NCBI GenBank assembly: GCA_002310015.1
Contig: DBYQ01000039.1
Span: 2,077 to 37,582, forward strand
Direction of reading: 5' to 3'
DNA length: 35,506 nucleotides
Origin: Bacteroidales bacterium UBA1182
Lineage (GTDB): Bacteria > Bacteroidota > Bacteroidia > Bacteroidales > Bacteroidaceae
Of this stretch, positions 1-7,810 are shown piece after piece. The first letter of the stretch is position 1, and each line of letters opens with the position of its first letter. The notes beneath the pieces are model-generated. The model was not told the DNA's origin. It saw only the letters and a list, made by a program, of their open reading frames with translations, and made no database searches. Both the position numbers and the translations under genes were made by a program.

Positions 1-87
1 TGGGCTTGTGAACGGGAGGGGCCCGCGCCTATAAGGCGTGGGAGGGATAGGACCTGAAAGGTCCGTAGTTTCAGATACTGATACCCA
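1..87. other. Structured GC-rich non-coding element, identity unknown, possibly cut by the window edge
   Basis: No reading frame stays open here, but the sequence folds well. Positions 22-30 pair with 34-42 in a 9-bp stem (one G-U pair) with a 3-base loop. Positions 50-55 (GGACCT) pair with 59-64 (AGGTCC) around GAA. TGGG at 1-4 could close against CCCA at 84-87, followed by an A-run at 87-93. The element lies just downstream of the 3' end of the CobW-family gene. It could be part of a small structured RNA on either strand or an intergenic repeat. I compared it from memory with RNase P RNA, tmRNA, SRP RNA and the TPP and cobalamin riboswitches and saw no convincing match. Confidence 0.3.
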
Positions 88-112
88 AAAAAACACGCTG
101 AAGGAACCATCC

Positions 113-1396
113 CTATTCTGTTAAGCATTTATCCAACTCTTCTTTGATGTAAGCCTTATCCAAATTCTGGCCGATGAAAACAAGTTTCTGCATGCGGTCA
201 CCGTATTGCGGGTCCCAATCAGCTGCAAGGACAGGGTCCTGGGCTATCATGGCGTCAAGCTGCTGCTTGGGCATGGTGGCATACCACTGGCCTGCATTCT
301 TGAGGCTCATCTGCTTGCCGGCCTGCTCAAAGAGGTAGCAGATGTCAAACTCATCGGCAAAGTAACACATACCTTTGGTGCGGATAACACCCTTGGGCCA
401 CTTCTTGGAAACAAACCAGTCAAAACGGTTCAGATCCATGGGGCGGCGTGCATAATAGACGTATGTGCCTATACCGTATTCCTCAACCTCACCGCCTTCA
501 TGGTCATGATGATGGTGGTGATGGTGCTCATGGCCGTGATGATGCTCCTCATGCTCATGTTCGTGATCATGGTCATCATCATCGTCATCATCGTGGTCAT
601 GGTGGTGATGATGCTCGTGTTCATCTTCGTCATCGTCATCATCATCCTGATGCGCCAATGCATCGCCACGCTTCTCAATTTCCTGAATCCAGGTAGCGCT
701 GGTGGCTACATTCTCAAAGTCAAAGAGATGCGTGTCAAGTATGTTACTCAAATCTATGTCTCCGTAGTCACATTCCAGTATGCGGGCGCGTGGCTGCAGG
801 GCGCGTATGACCTTGCGGATACGCTCCATCTCCTGAGCGGTAACCTCTGATGCCTTGTTGAGCAGTATTATATTGCAGAACTCAATCTGCTGGATAACCA
901 GGTTCTCAAGATCCTCCTCACCGATATTCTTCTTGACCAGGTCATCGCCGCAGCCAAACTCATCGCGTATGCGTAGTGCATCAACCACGGTCACGATGCA
1001 ATCCAGGTCTGGTATTCCGTCCTTGTTGTATTTGGCTTCCATGCGGGGGATGGATTCAATGGTCTGGGCTATGGGACCGGGCTCACATATACCGCTGGCC
1101 TCAATCACTATGTAGTCAAAGCGGTGCATGGCTATGATCTGGTGCAGCTGCTCTACAAGGTCCATCTTGAGGGTGCAGCATATACATCCGTTCTGCAGGG
1201 CTACCAGGCTGTCATCTTTCATACCTACCACGCCTCCCTGCTGTATGAGGCTGGCGTCAATGTTTACCTCACCTATATCATTTACTATAACGGCAAACTT
1301 TATGCCTTTACTGTTGCTGAGTATCCTGTTGACCAGTGTGGTCTTTCCGCTGCCTAAATAACCGGTGAGCAGCAGTACCGGAGTTTTTTTCATCAT
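113..1396 (-). CDS. CobW/COG0523 family metallochaperone GTPase with His/Asp-rich insert
   Basis: A G3E-class GTPase of 427 residues. The Walker A motif GYLGSGKT is at residues 12-19, the family metal-binding motif NGCICC is near 69-74 (Cys71, 73, 74), and NKAS at about 180-183 stands for the base-recognition motif. A CobW C-terminal domain follows from about residue 305. Between them (about 249-301) lies a stretch almost entirely of His, Asp and Glu, a very likely zinc, nickel or cobalt binding linker. Family members insert or chaperone divalent metals into client proteins in the cytoplasm. A TTG at 1402 is possible, but ATG at 1396 is preferred because it sits 2 bases past the stop of the upstream barrel gene. 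It is the last gene of a four-gene minus-strand run with outer-membrane proteins. The metal and client cannot be told from sequence. Confidence 0.88.
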   Translation of the reverse strand: MMKKTPVLLLTGYLGSGKTTLVNRILSNSKGIKFAVIVNDIGEVNIDASLIQQGGVVGMKDDSLVALQNGCICCTLKMDLVEQLHQIIAMHRFDYIVIEASGICEPGPIAQTIESIPRMEAKYNKDGIPDLDCIVTVVDALRIRDEFGCGDDLVKKNIGEEDLENLVIQQIEFCNIILLNKASEVTAQEMERIRKVIRALQPRARILECDYGDIDLSNILDTHLFDFENVATSATWIQEIEKRGDALAHQDDDDDDEDEHEHHHHHDHDDDDDDDHDHEHEHEEHHHGHEHHHHHHHDHEGGEVEEYGIGTYVYYARRPMDLNRFDWFVSKKWPKGVIRTKGMCYFADEFDICYLFEQAGKQMSLKNAGQWYATMPKQQLDAMIAQDPVLAADWDPQYGDRMQKLVFIGQNLDKAYIKEELDKCLTE

Positions 1397-1398
1397 AT

Positions 1399-2703
1399 TC
1401 AAAAAATATAATCAAGTGTCATGTAGAGACCGTAGTCACCGTCTCTCTTGTCAAAAGGTATGCCAAATACTATTGTCGGAATAAAATTGTAATCAATAAC
1501 CAGCTGTGCGCTGATGCCGGCACTCATGTGCAGCTCCCTGGCCTTGTCAAGCAATGATGTGCGGTAACTGTCATAGTCTGAGGCTGACACATTGTCTCTG
1601 ACAGAAAATGAGTTGACCTGACTGTCAAAACGGTAAGGTCTTACTATGGCGCCAGCATCAAAGAATGGTGTAAACACTCCGAATATACGGCGGTTAAGCA
1701 GGTTGGTGTCAATTATCCTGGCACGCAGTTCAAAGTTGCCCCATAGGTAGTCATTACCCATAACACGGTTATATAACACACCTCTTAGGGTGGTGGCGCC
1801 TCCAAGTCCGTCAGATGGCTTGAAATTGACGATATAGGACTGCGTATAGAAAGCCTGATTGCCGGAAAGTGTACCCTGGTATGCAAGGCTGTATGCCAGT
1901 ACCAGACGTTCGGTGCCAAGGCTGATATACTGCCGGAAGCGTGCTGCAAGTTTAAGGAAATCATATCCCGTGTGGAAAATATCAGGAGCCCATGCTGCAT
2001 TCAGATCGGCATAAATTCCTTTTGTGGGAGCCGATTCCATATTGCGCGTGTCATATTTGAATCCCACCTGGAATTCCATCATATTGCCTCCTTTGGCTTC
2101 ATCATCACCAATCAATCCATATTGCCTGTATTCACGGAACAGAGTGTTGTTAGAATCATATCCCTCCCAATTGAGTTCCCTTATCCAATAGTGCCAATAT
2201 GCGAGTTTGGCTGTCCAGTCAAGATTCTGTGATAAAGCGCCCTCAAACTCCAGCCTTGTGTTGATGAACTTTCGGTCATAGCTGTAATAGGCTATGCCTT
2301 TGTCGCGGTTGCAGTTCTTCTCAGAGTCATAATCATTGACCGCGCCGTTGAATCCGTAGAACCAATACAGGGGATTATTGTCATAATAAACCTTGGCCGA
2401 TGTCCTTATCTTAGGTATGATGTATTTGGAATCATACTGGATCATGTAGAAGCTTGCATGCTTGGAGTATGTCAGGGCTTCCAGACAGATACGGTGCTTA
2501 TAGTTGGGGTAAAGCCCTCCGTAGTAGTTGATATCAACAAAACCGCCGGCCATCACTCCAAAGTCAGAGTCATACGCCAGCGCGGGGACGGGGGTTACAG
2601 ACCATCCGTTTTTAGTATCCGGTGTTTCACCGTCAGCACCTGCGGCGATAGCGGGTATGAATGCAAGACTTATGAGAAGGGCGGACAGATTGAGGCGTGA
2701 CAT
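1399..2703 (-). CDS. Omp85-superfamily outer-membrane beta-barrel without POTRA domains
   Basis: A 434-residue exported protein with an N-terminal signal peptide (hydrophobic core about residues 6-21, then AGADGE). The mature part begins with a GWSVTPVPALAYDSDFG motif, also found in its upstream neighbour. Later come SAPTKGIYADL, TLRGVLYNR and alternating aromatic strands ending in YIF, all typical of the C-terminal barrel of bacterial surface antigens (BamA/TamA superfamily). There is no room for POTRA repeats, so this is a stand-alone barrel rather than BamA. Bacteroides relatives are often labelled DUF5982 proteins, from memory. It lies 6 bases downstream of a paralogue and 2 bases upstream of the CobW-family ATG, so all three are very likely co-transcribed. 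Function unknown; outer-membrane location is well supported. Confidence 0.82.
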   Translation of the reverse strand: MSRLNLSALLISLAFIPAIAAGADGETPDTKNGWSVTPVPALAYDSDFGVMAGGFVDINYYGGLYPNYKHRICLEALTYSKHASFYMIQYDSKYIIPKIRTSAKVYYDNNPLYWFYGFNGAVNDYDSEKNCNRDKGIAYYSYDRKFINTRLEFEGALSQNLDWTAKLAYWHYWIRELNWEGYDSNNTLFREYRQYGLIGDDEAKGGNMMEFQVGFKYDTRNMESAPTKGIYADLNAAWAPDIFHTGYDFLKLAARFRQYISLGTERLVLAYSLAYQGTLSGNQAFYTQSYIVNFKPSDGLGGATTLRGVLYNRVMGNDYLWGNFELRARIIDTNLLNRRIFGVFTPFFDAGAIVRPYRFDSQVNSFSVRDNVSASDYDSYRTSLLDKARELHMSAGISAQLVIDYNFIPTIVFGIPFDKRDGDYGLYMTLDYIF

Positions 2704-2709
2704 GAGAAA

Positions 2710-3954
2710 TCAAAACAGATAATTGAATCCTATGTTGGTCCAGAGCCCTTCGCCGTCATTCTTGTCAAACGCTTTGGCAGCCTCAAACGATAATACCATG
2801 TTGTGGTTCATCACCAGTTTTAAACCCACTCCTGATGAAAAGTGCGTCTTGGTCTCATCTCCGTTATACAATCCGGCAGCTTTCTGTTCATCAAGACGGT
2901 AAGGCTGTATTATGCTTCCGGCGTCAAAGAACGGATTAGTGGCAATCTGCCAGTTCTGGTTTAGGAATTTGAAGTCATATATGCGCCAGCGGGCTTCAAT
3001 GTTGAGCAAATAGAAGCCGTTGCCCAGAACTCCGTTACGGTTAAGTCCTCTTACAGAAGCACTGCCTCCCACGCCTTCTGTGTATATCTTGCGGAAGAAC
3101 ATGCTGTTGATGTTATGGGTAAAATAAAACGGGATTTCACCCTTGATGTTTGCCTGCAAGAGGAATCTGTAGGCCAAGGTCAGCCTGTCTGTATATATAG
3201 GCAGATATTGGCTTGCGCTCAAATGAAAACCTATGTTACCATATCCGTGGCCGTCAATGAAATCCGGGCTGAAAACGAGTGATGCCTCTATGTTCTCTCC
3301 ACGCGTGGGGTCACTGTCATGGTTGCGTGAGTCATATACCAGACCGGCTCTGAGCTGAGTTACATTGCCGCCTTTTTTCTCATTGATGCTGATAAGGTTC
3401 TTCTCAACATATTCATTATACAATGTGTAGTTTCCGTCATATCCGTCCAGGTCAAGTTGTCCTGTAGTAATGTGATAAAACGCCAGGCCTGCTGCTATGC
3501 TTAGGTTGCCGTATATGGCTTTACGTACACTGACCAATGCACGGAACTCATTGCGTGACATGAAATGGTACCCTTTTGAATCAGGATTGAATTTTGATGC
3601 GAATCCGTTATATCCGTAAAAGCCGTACTTGGGGGCATTGAAATATGTTATGTCAAAAAACAGCTTGCCGTCAGGGATAAGCGTTTTGAAATCACCGTAT
3701 GTGCGGAGTATGCTGGAGCCTTTTGTGTAGGTCGATGCTTCAAGGTTTATCTTGTAATCATAACTGGGATAATTGGTGCCGTCCCCGAAATTGAATATGT
3801 CACAACATATTCCGTACTGGAATCCAAGGTCTGAATCGAATCCTACTACCGGTAGGGGACCAAAGTTCCATCCTGTCTTGATAATCTCTTTTTCCTGTGC
3901 TTTGAAAGGCAGGGAAATGATTATGACAACCAATAGTAGAATATTTTTTTTCAT
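2710..3954 (-). CDS. Omp85-superfamily outer-membrane beta-barrel, paralogue of the downstream gene
   Basis: A 414-residue protein with a short lysine-initiated signal peptide (MKKNILLLVVIIISLPFKAQ). Mature protein motifs line up one by one with the adjacent gene at 1399-2703: GWNFGPLPVVGFDSDLG at the N-terminus, SDPTRGENIEASL in the middle, then GGSASVRGLNRNGVLGN (the RGxxxN lid-loop signature of Omp85 barrels), FFDAGSIIQPYRLD and a terminal aromatic strand NYLF. POTRA domains are absent. The pair is probably an old tandem duplication, because the motifs are conserved but the sequences have diverged widely. It follows the DUF3575 gene after 42 bases. Substrate unknown; proximity to a metallochaperone gene makes metal or metallophore transport one untested idea. 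Confidence 0.82.
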   Translation of the reverse strand: MKKNILLLVVIIISLPFKAQEKEIIKTGWNFGPLPVVGFDSDLGFQYGICCDIFNFGDGTNYPSYDYKINLEASTYTKGSSILRTYGDFKTLIPDGKLFFDITYFNAPKYGFYGYNGFASKFNPDSKGYHFMSRNEFRALVSVRKAIYGNLSIAAGLAFYHITTGQLDLDGYDGNYTLYNEYVEKNLISINEKKGGNVTQLRAGLVYDSRNHDSDPTRGENIEASLVFSPDFIDGHGYGNIGFHLSASQYLPIYTDRLTLAYRFLLQANIKGEIPFYFTHNINSMFFRKIYTEGVGGSASVRGLNRNGVLGNGFYLLNIEARWRIYDFKFLNQNWQIATNPFFDAGSIIQPYRLDEQKAAGLYNGDETKTHFSSGVGLKLVMNHNMVLSFEAAKAFDKNDGEGLWTNIGFNYLF

Positions 3955-3996
3955 TGCATTCAGGGTTTAAAGGCTTGTTGTGTCAAAGACAATTGA

Positions 3997-5415
3997 TTAT
4001 TTGTTTGGATGGTTCTTGACTTTCTTGCGAATGAGGTCATAACTGATGGATATTCCTCCGCCTGTTAAATGATATCTTTCATATAATTTGTTTCTCTTTC
4101 TGAACCTTTCCGGCTCAAGATTCCAATCATAGTAATACTTGCCTGCGAAAGGATTTCCTGCATCATAGGGGTCATAAAGTGCGTAATATATTCCCGCTTT
4201 GATAAAGAGTTCCAATTTCCATCTTGTTTCCGGATTCTTACCTAAAGGCAGCACATAGCCATAGCCAAGTCCCAGACCGCCACCTTCACCCTGATAGCCA
4301 TGCCCGTATTCCTTGTCGAAGCAGAAATCAAAATAATTTGCTCCAATATATGCTGAAAGATAATGCCCGGAGTGATGAGAGTTCTCTTTGAAATATCTGC
4401 GTCCTTCAAATTGAAGGTTAAGCATCTGCAGATATTGATGCTTACTTGGTATGGAATGCCAAGGGAATTCATACTCCAGCAACCATGTCCAGCGGCCATT
4501 CTCTGTGGGGTAGAGTTCAGCTTCGATGTTGTATATGGGGGCCCATCCCATATCTTTGGTAAAGAATGCATCATACAGAAGATTGGTCTTGACAGCTAAA
4601 ACCGGACGTTTCCTTGATTCCTCAGGCAATATCTGCTGTGGTTGATAGGCTATGTCTGACGGGTTTGTAACAGATTGATGTATGTACGGAGTGTCAGGTT
4701 TGAAGGTCAAGTCCTGAATAGGTTCAACTATGTGTAGGATATACATACCTGAGTTTCTGATAACTGGATAGTAGAAGGTTGTCAGGTATTTGTAAACATC
4801 GCCTGTCTTGGGGTTTTCACCCAATGTTTTCTTGAGCCTGCTCTTTTTTACATCAAGGCTTAACTCATCAGAGTGAATTATGTCCAGAATGGTCTGCTTG
4901 GTTTCATATTCAAGGTTGGGGTCTTGCTCAACATATTGGCTCAGGTTATCCCAGGCTTCTGTGATCTTATTGACGGTAATCTTTTCCTTCAACTCAGGAA
5001 ATACTCTATACATGTAGTTGACCATAACCTTTGAACGCTGTTCTGTAAGTTTTTTGTTACGTTCATAAGGTCCTTCTGGTGACGATTGAGAGACTATCTC
5101 TATCTCTTTAATGTTATCGATGCCGATGGAATCTATCACTCTCTCCATACGCATGAGGGCAATGCCGTTGTCCATGTAGGAAATATCCAGGTCCGCGTTG
5201 TCCAACTTGAAATGGATTTCAATATAGTCTGAAACCAGATATGAACTGTCAGGGACAGGCATGGGCAAAACGCGGTCAACTAAAGTGTCACCAGCGGTAA
5301 GTGGATGGTTCTCTTGAGATGAACTTTGGGCATGGAGCGCACTTGTCAGGATGGTACAAAGTGCCAATATGACTGTACGAAACATTCTGTTGATAGTATC
5401 CTTTTTTCTGCTCAT
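3997..5415 (-). CDS. OmpA-like domain plus DUF3575 outer-membrane protein
   Basis: About 472 residues from the ATG at 5415. A further ATG at 5385 begins exactly at the signal peptide (MFRTVILALC...ALHAQ) and is equally possible; the upstream TTG at 5436 is less likely. After the signal peptide, the segment with IEIHFKLDNADLDISYMDN and EIEIVSQSSPEGPYERN, followed by LTEQRSKVMVNYM, resembles an OmpA/MotB-type peptidoglycan-binding fold. The second half begins near PVLAVKTNLLYDAFF and matches DUF3575, a small outer-membrane barrel seen near fimbrial and surface-polymer genes in Bacteroidales. It is the first gene of the four-gene minus-strand run and has a TATCTTTG -7 box upstream. Role probably structural: linking outer membrane and peptidoglycan. 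Confidence 0.8.
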   Translation of the reverse strand: MSRKKDTINRMFRTVILALCTILTSALHAQSSSQENHPLTAGDTLVDRVLPMPVPDSSYLVSDYIEIHFKLDNADLDISYMDNGIALMRMERVIDSIGIDNIKEIEIVSQSSPEGPYERNKKLTEQRSKVMVNYMYRVFPELKEKITVNKITEAWDNLSQYVEQDPNLEYETKQTILDIIHSDELSLDVKKSRLKKTLGENPKTGDVYKYLTTFYYPVIRNSGMYILHIVEPIQDLTFKPDTPYIHQSVTNPSDIAYQPQQILPEESRKRPVLAVKTNLLYDAFFTKDMGWAPIYNIEAELYPTENGRWTWLLEYEFPWHSIPSKHQYLQMLNLQFEGRRYFKENSHHSGHYLSAYIGANYFDFCFDKEYGHGYQGEGGGLGLGYGYVLPLGKNPETRWKLELFIKAGIYYALYDPYDAGNPFAGKYYYDWNLEPERFRKRNKLYERYHLTGGGISISYDLIRKKVKNHPNK

Positions 5416-5447
5416 TTCGCGCTTGCGCACAACCAATGCTTATTCTG

Positions 5448-5455
5448 CAAAGATA
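5448..5455 (-). promoter_or_regulatory. Bacteroidetes-type -7 box (TATCTTTG) for the DUF3575/Omp85/CobW operon
   Basis: The minus strand reads TATCTTTG, a perfect match to TAnnTTTG, 32 bases before the ATG at 5415. No clear TTTG -33 element is seen at 19-21 bases. The upstream DNA is AT-rich. Confidence 0.5.
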
Positions 5456-5514
5456 GTGATTTTGTAATAATTCTTTATATTAGAACATTATTTATAATGT
5501 GTTTGGGGCATATT

Positions 5515-5546
5515 TTTGTGGTTTTCGAGCGCTTTTGCTAATTTCG
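5515..5546 (+). promoter_or_regulatory. Promoter of the MFS transporter gene
   Basis: TTTG at 5515-5518 is followed after 20 bases by TAATTTCG at 5539-5546, one mismatch from TAnnTTTG. A start of transcription near 5553 would leave almost no leader before ATG 5557 and only about 13 bases before ATG 5566. Confidence 0.5.
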
Positions 5547-5556
5547 CACAGCAAAA

Positions 5557-6849
5557 ATGCTTTTTATGCTTAATAATACATCTCCACTTAAAACAGCCCT
5601 GAAATTACGTCTGGTAGTGCTGGTTTTCCTTCAATATGCCGTTTGGGGCGCATATCTTATCTCTATCGGCCGATATTTGGCTATGGCCGGATTAGGCAGT
5701 CAGATCAAGTGGTTCTTTGCTGCCAATGGCGTAGTTTCTCTCTTTATGCCGGCGCTGGTAGGAATAGTGGCTGACCGATATATCCAGGGACAGCGCATGC
5801 TTTCCTTGTGTCACGCATTGGCGGGAGCGTTTATGCTTTCTGCAGGATTATACTGCCTTAAGGCCGGTCAGGTGCTATTTGGCCCGCTTTACACCTTGTA
5901 CAGTCTGAGCATAGTGTTCTTTATGCCTACGGTGGCGCTTACTAATTCAGTATCTTACAGCATTATCACCCGTGCCGGTGGAGATCCGGTCAGAGATTAT
6001 CCGCCAATACGTCTGTTTGGTACTGTGAGCTTTATATGCAGTATGCTGGCTGTGAACTGGATTTCAATAAACGGTGTTCGGATGCAGGAATCTTTTACGC
6101 AGTTGATAATGTCGGGAGTGTTGTCATTTGTACTCTGTTTTTATGCTCTTTCATTACCGGCTTGTCCTACCGGTGGTAACAGGAGCATATCTGAAGCCTT
6201 CGGTCTTAAGGCTTTCCGTTTGTTCGGCCAGGGTAGAATGGCTGTGTTCCTGGTCTTTGCAATACTTATGGGGTCGGCTCTTCAGATAACAAACGGATAT
6301 GCCAATACGTTTCTTGGATCTTTCTCAAACAATCCCGCGCTGACAGAGACATTTGCGGTAAAAAATTCCAACGCATTGCTGTCTTTGTCACAAATATCGG
6401 AGACGTTGTGTTTCCTGCTTGTTCCGTTCTGTATGAAACGTTACGGAATCAAGAAGGTCCTGCTTATGTCCATGACGGCATGGGTGCTCAGATTCGGACT
6501 GTTTGGACTGGGTACTCCGGATATGCCGGGCGTGTTGCTTTTTATCCTTAGCTGCATATTATACGGCATTGCGTTTGATTTCTTCAATATAGCCGGCTCG
6601 CTTTATGTTGAACAGAATGTTGACAAGAGCATCAGGGCAAGCGCACAAGGCTTGTTTATGATGATGTCAAACGGATTTGGTGCAACTATAGGGATGATAT
6701 GCGCAGGTTCTGTAATGGATCATTATGTGTTCAAGGCTGCCGTTCCGGACTGGAGCTCAGCATGGTTTGTGTTTGCGGCATATATGTTGCTGGTAACCAT
6801 CCTGTTTGCAATCGTGTTCAAGGATTCTCCCTCTGAGAAAAAGCCTTGA
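5557..6849 (+). CDS. MFS transporter, nucleoside permease (NupG/XapB) type
   Basis: A 430-residue integral membrane protein with about 12 hydrophobic segments. The start region LKLRLVVLVFLQYAVWGAYL is characteristic of the nucleoside:proton symporter branch of the major facilitator superfamily. GIVADRY in the first half fits the loop between segments 2 and 3 of MFS proteins. The predicted role is proton-driven uptake of nucleosides across the inner membrane. Neighbouring guaA and, further on, a nucleoside phosphorylase fit a purine theme, although they are separate units. ATG 5557 is used; ATG 5566 (three codons later) may be the true start given the position of the promoter. It converges with the LytTR gene with only 24 bases between stops and no clear terminator. 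Substrate is inferred from family only. Confidence 0.82.
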   Translation: MLFMLNNTSPLKTALKLRLVVLVFLQYAVWGAYLISIGRYLAMAGLGSQIKWFFAANGVVSLFMPALVGIVADRYIQGQRMLSLCHALAGAFMLSAGLYCLKAGQVLFGPLYTLYSLSIVFFMPTVALTNSVSYSIITRAGGDPVRDYPPIRLFGTVSFICSMLAVNWISINGVRMQESFTQLIMSGVLSFVLCFYALSLPACPTGGNRSISEAFGLKAFRLFGQGRMAVFLVFAILMGSALQITNGYANTFLGSFSNNPALTETFAVKNSNALLSLSQISETLCFLLVPFCMKRYGIKKVLLMSMTAWVLRFGLFGLGTPDMPGVLLFILSCILYGIAFDFFNIAGSLYVEQNVDKSIRASAQGLFMMMSNGFGATIGMICAGSVMDHYVFKAAVPDWSSAWFVFAAYMLLVTILFAIVFKDSPSEKKP

Positions 6850-6873
6850 AAAGCAAAACGGAACAAAACTGCA

Positions 6874-7740
6874 TTACAGTGAACGCGTGTCAAGTCGGGT
6901 GAGAATGGTACGATAATAGGCGGGAGTAACCGTTATGGCTTTGCCTGAGGGATTGTCAAGCGTTATGGTAAAGTGCCCGTGCTCCTTGCCCCAACGTACA
7001 ATCTTGGATGTGTTTACCAGGAAAGACCGGCGGCAACGTACGATTGATGTTCCTGTCAGGTCCTCCTCTATTTTCTGTGAAGTACTGCGCAGCAGATAGC
7101 TTGACAATTTACCGTCCAGATTATAAAAAATCTGTACATAATTATCTTGTGACTCTATGTAGAAAATAGAATCTTCACTGAGTGACATCTTATGTTTGCC
7201 TTGACTGTCACGGAACTGGATCAGGCGATGGTCGGACTCTATGATGGCACGCTTGTGTGTGACCTTGAACAGTTCAAGTTCCTCTTTCTTGGCTTTGTAT
7301 TGGGCGTAAAACCAGATTATGGAGTAGGGTATGGCAAGTATCAGTGCTACACATAGCGGAATCCTTAACAGGAGTTGGGGAATCTGAACTGATCCTAACT
7401 TGAAAATGACGGTAAAGAGGTAATATTCAGTCGCTATGACAAAAAACTCTGCAATGAGCCATAAAAGAATGCTCTTAACGGCAACATCGTGCCTGTTACT
7501 GAAAGCTGACAGCAACAATTTACTCAAGATAAGAGTGTTGATTGCAACGGCATAAAACAGTGCGGTGACACCTGTCTGTTTCCAGGAATGGAAGCCGAAC
7601 CATGTGGTTGAGTAGGCTAATGTAGGTTGGTACAATGACATGAACAGCATAGAAAACAGTGATACGAACAATACAGTACGCAGCAGGAAACTTTTCTGCA
7701 ACATCTGTTTTGGAACTGTTATGTTACTGTTTCTTGTCAT
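6874..7740 (-). CDS. Membrane-anchored LytTR-domain transcriptional regulator
   Basis: 288 residues from ATG 7740. The frame stays open upstream to 7887, but that would run into guaA and past a good -7 box, so the shorter start is chosen. Residues of about 20-150 contain four hydrophobic segments. A short charged helix (AQYKAKKEELELF) leads to a C-terminal LytTR DNA-binding domain with the signature FYIESQDNYVQIFY and IVRCRRSFLVN. There is no receiver domain, so it is not a classical response regulator; control probably comes through the membrane part or a partner. LytTR proteins bind direct repeats upstream of target promoters. It is transcribed away from guaA from a shared 70-base intergenic region and may regulate itself. 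Target genes are unknown. Confidence 0.82.
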   Translation of the reverse strand: MTRNSNITVPKQMLQKSFLLRTVLFVSLFSMLFMSLYQPTLAYSTTWFGFHSWKQTGVTALFYAVAINTLILSKLLLSAFSNRHDVAVKSILLWLIAEFFVIATEYYLFTVIFKLGSVQIPQLLLRIPLCVALILAIPYSIIWFYAQYKAKKEELELFKVTHKRAIIESDHRLIQFRDSQGKHKMSLSEDSIFYIESQDNYVQIFYNLDGKLSSYLLRSTSQKIEEDLTGTSIVRCRRSFLVNTSKIVRWGKEHGHFTITLDNPSGKAITVTPAYYRTILTRLDTRSL

Positions 7741-7746
7741 ACGCTG

Positions 7747-7775
7747 CAAAGGTACATTTTTTTTGTGTAATTTTG
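7747..7775. promoter_or_regulatory. Back-to-back divergent promoters for the LytTR gene and guaA
   Basis: CAAAGGTA at 7747-7754 reads TACCTTTG on the minus strand (LytTR gene, 6 bases before its ATG). TAATTTTG at 7768-7775 is the plus-strand -7 box for guaA. Exactly 13 bases separate them, so the expected -33 region of each falls on or beside the -7 box of the other. No TTTG -33 match is seen for either. RNA polymerase could probably not occupy both at once. Confidence 0.55.
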
Positions 7776-7810
7776 CGGCCTGAAAAATTGATAGAAACTT
7801 CAATACCTGT

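Noticed and set aside
505..650. The triplet-like repeat as a possible CRISPR or tandem-repeat array
   Set aside because: It is simple low-complexity coding DNA for His, Asp and Glu, with no regular repeat-spacer structure.
206..850. Open plus-strand frames across the CobW-family gene, including a Met/Val/Ile-rich 214-codon frame
   Set aside because: They mirror the His/Asp-rich codons of the minus-strand GTPase; hydrophobic composition is the complement of CAT/GAC repeats, and there is no promoter or family match.
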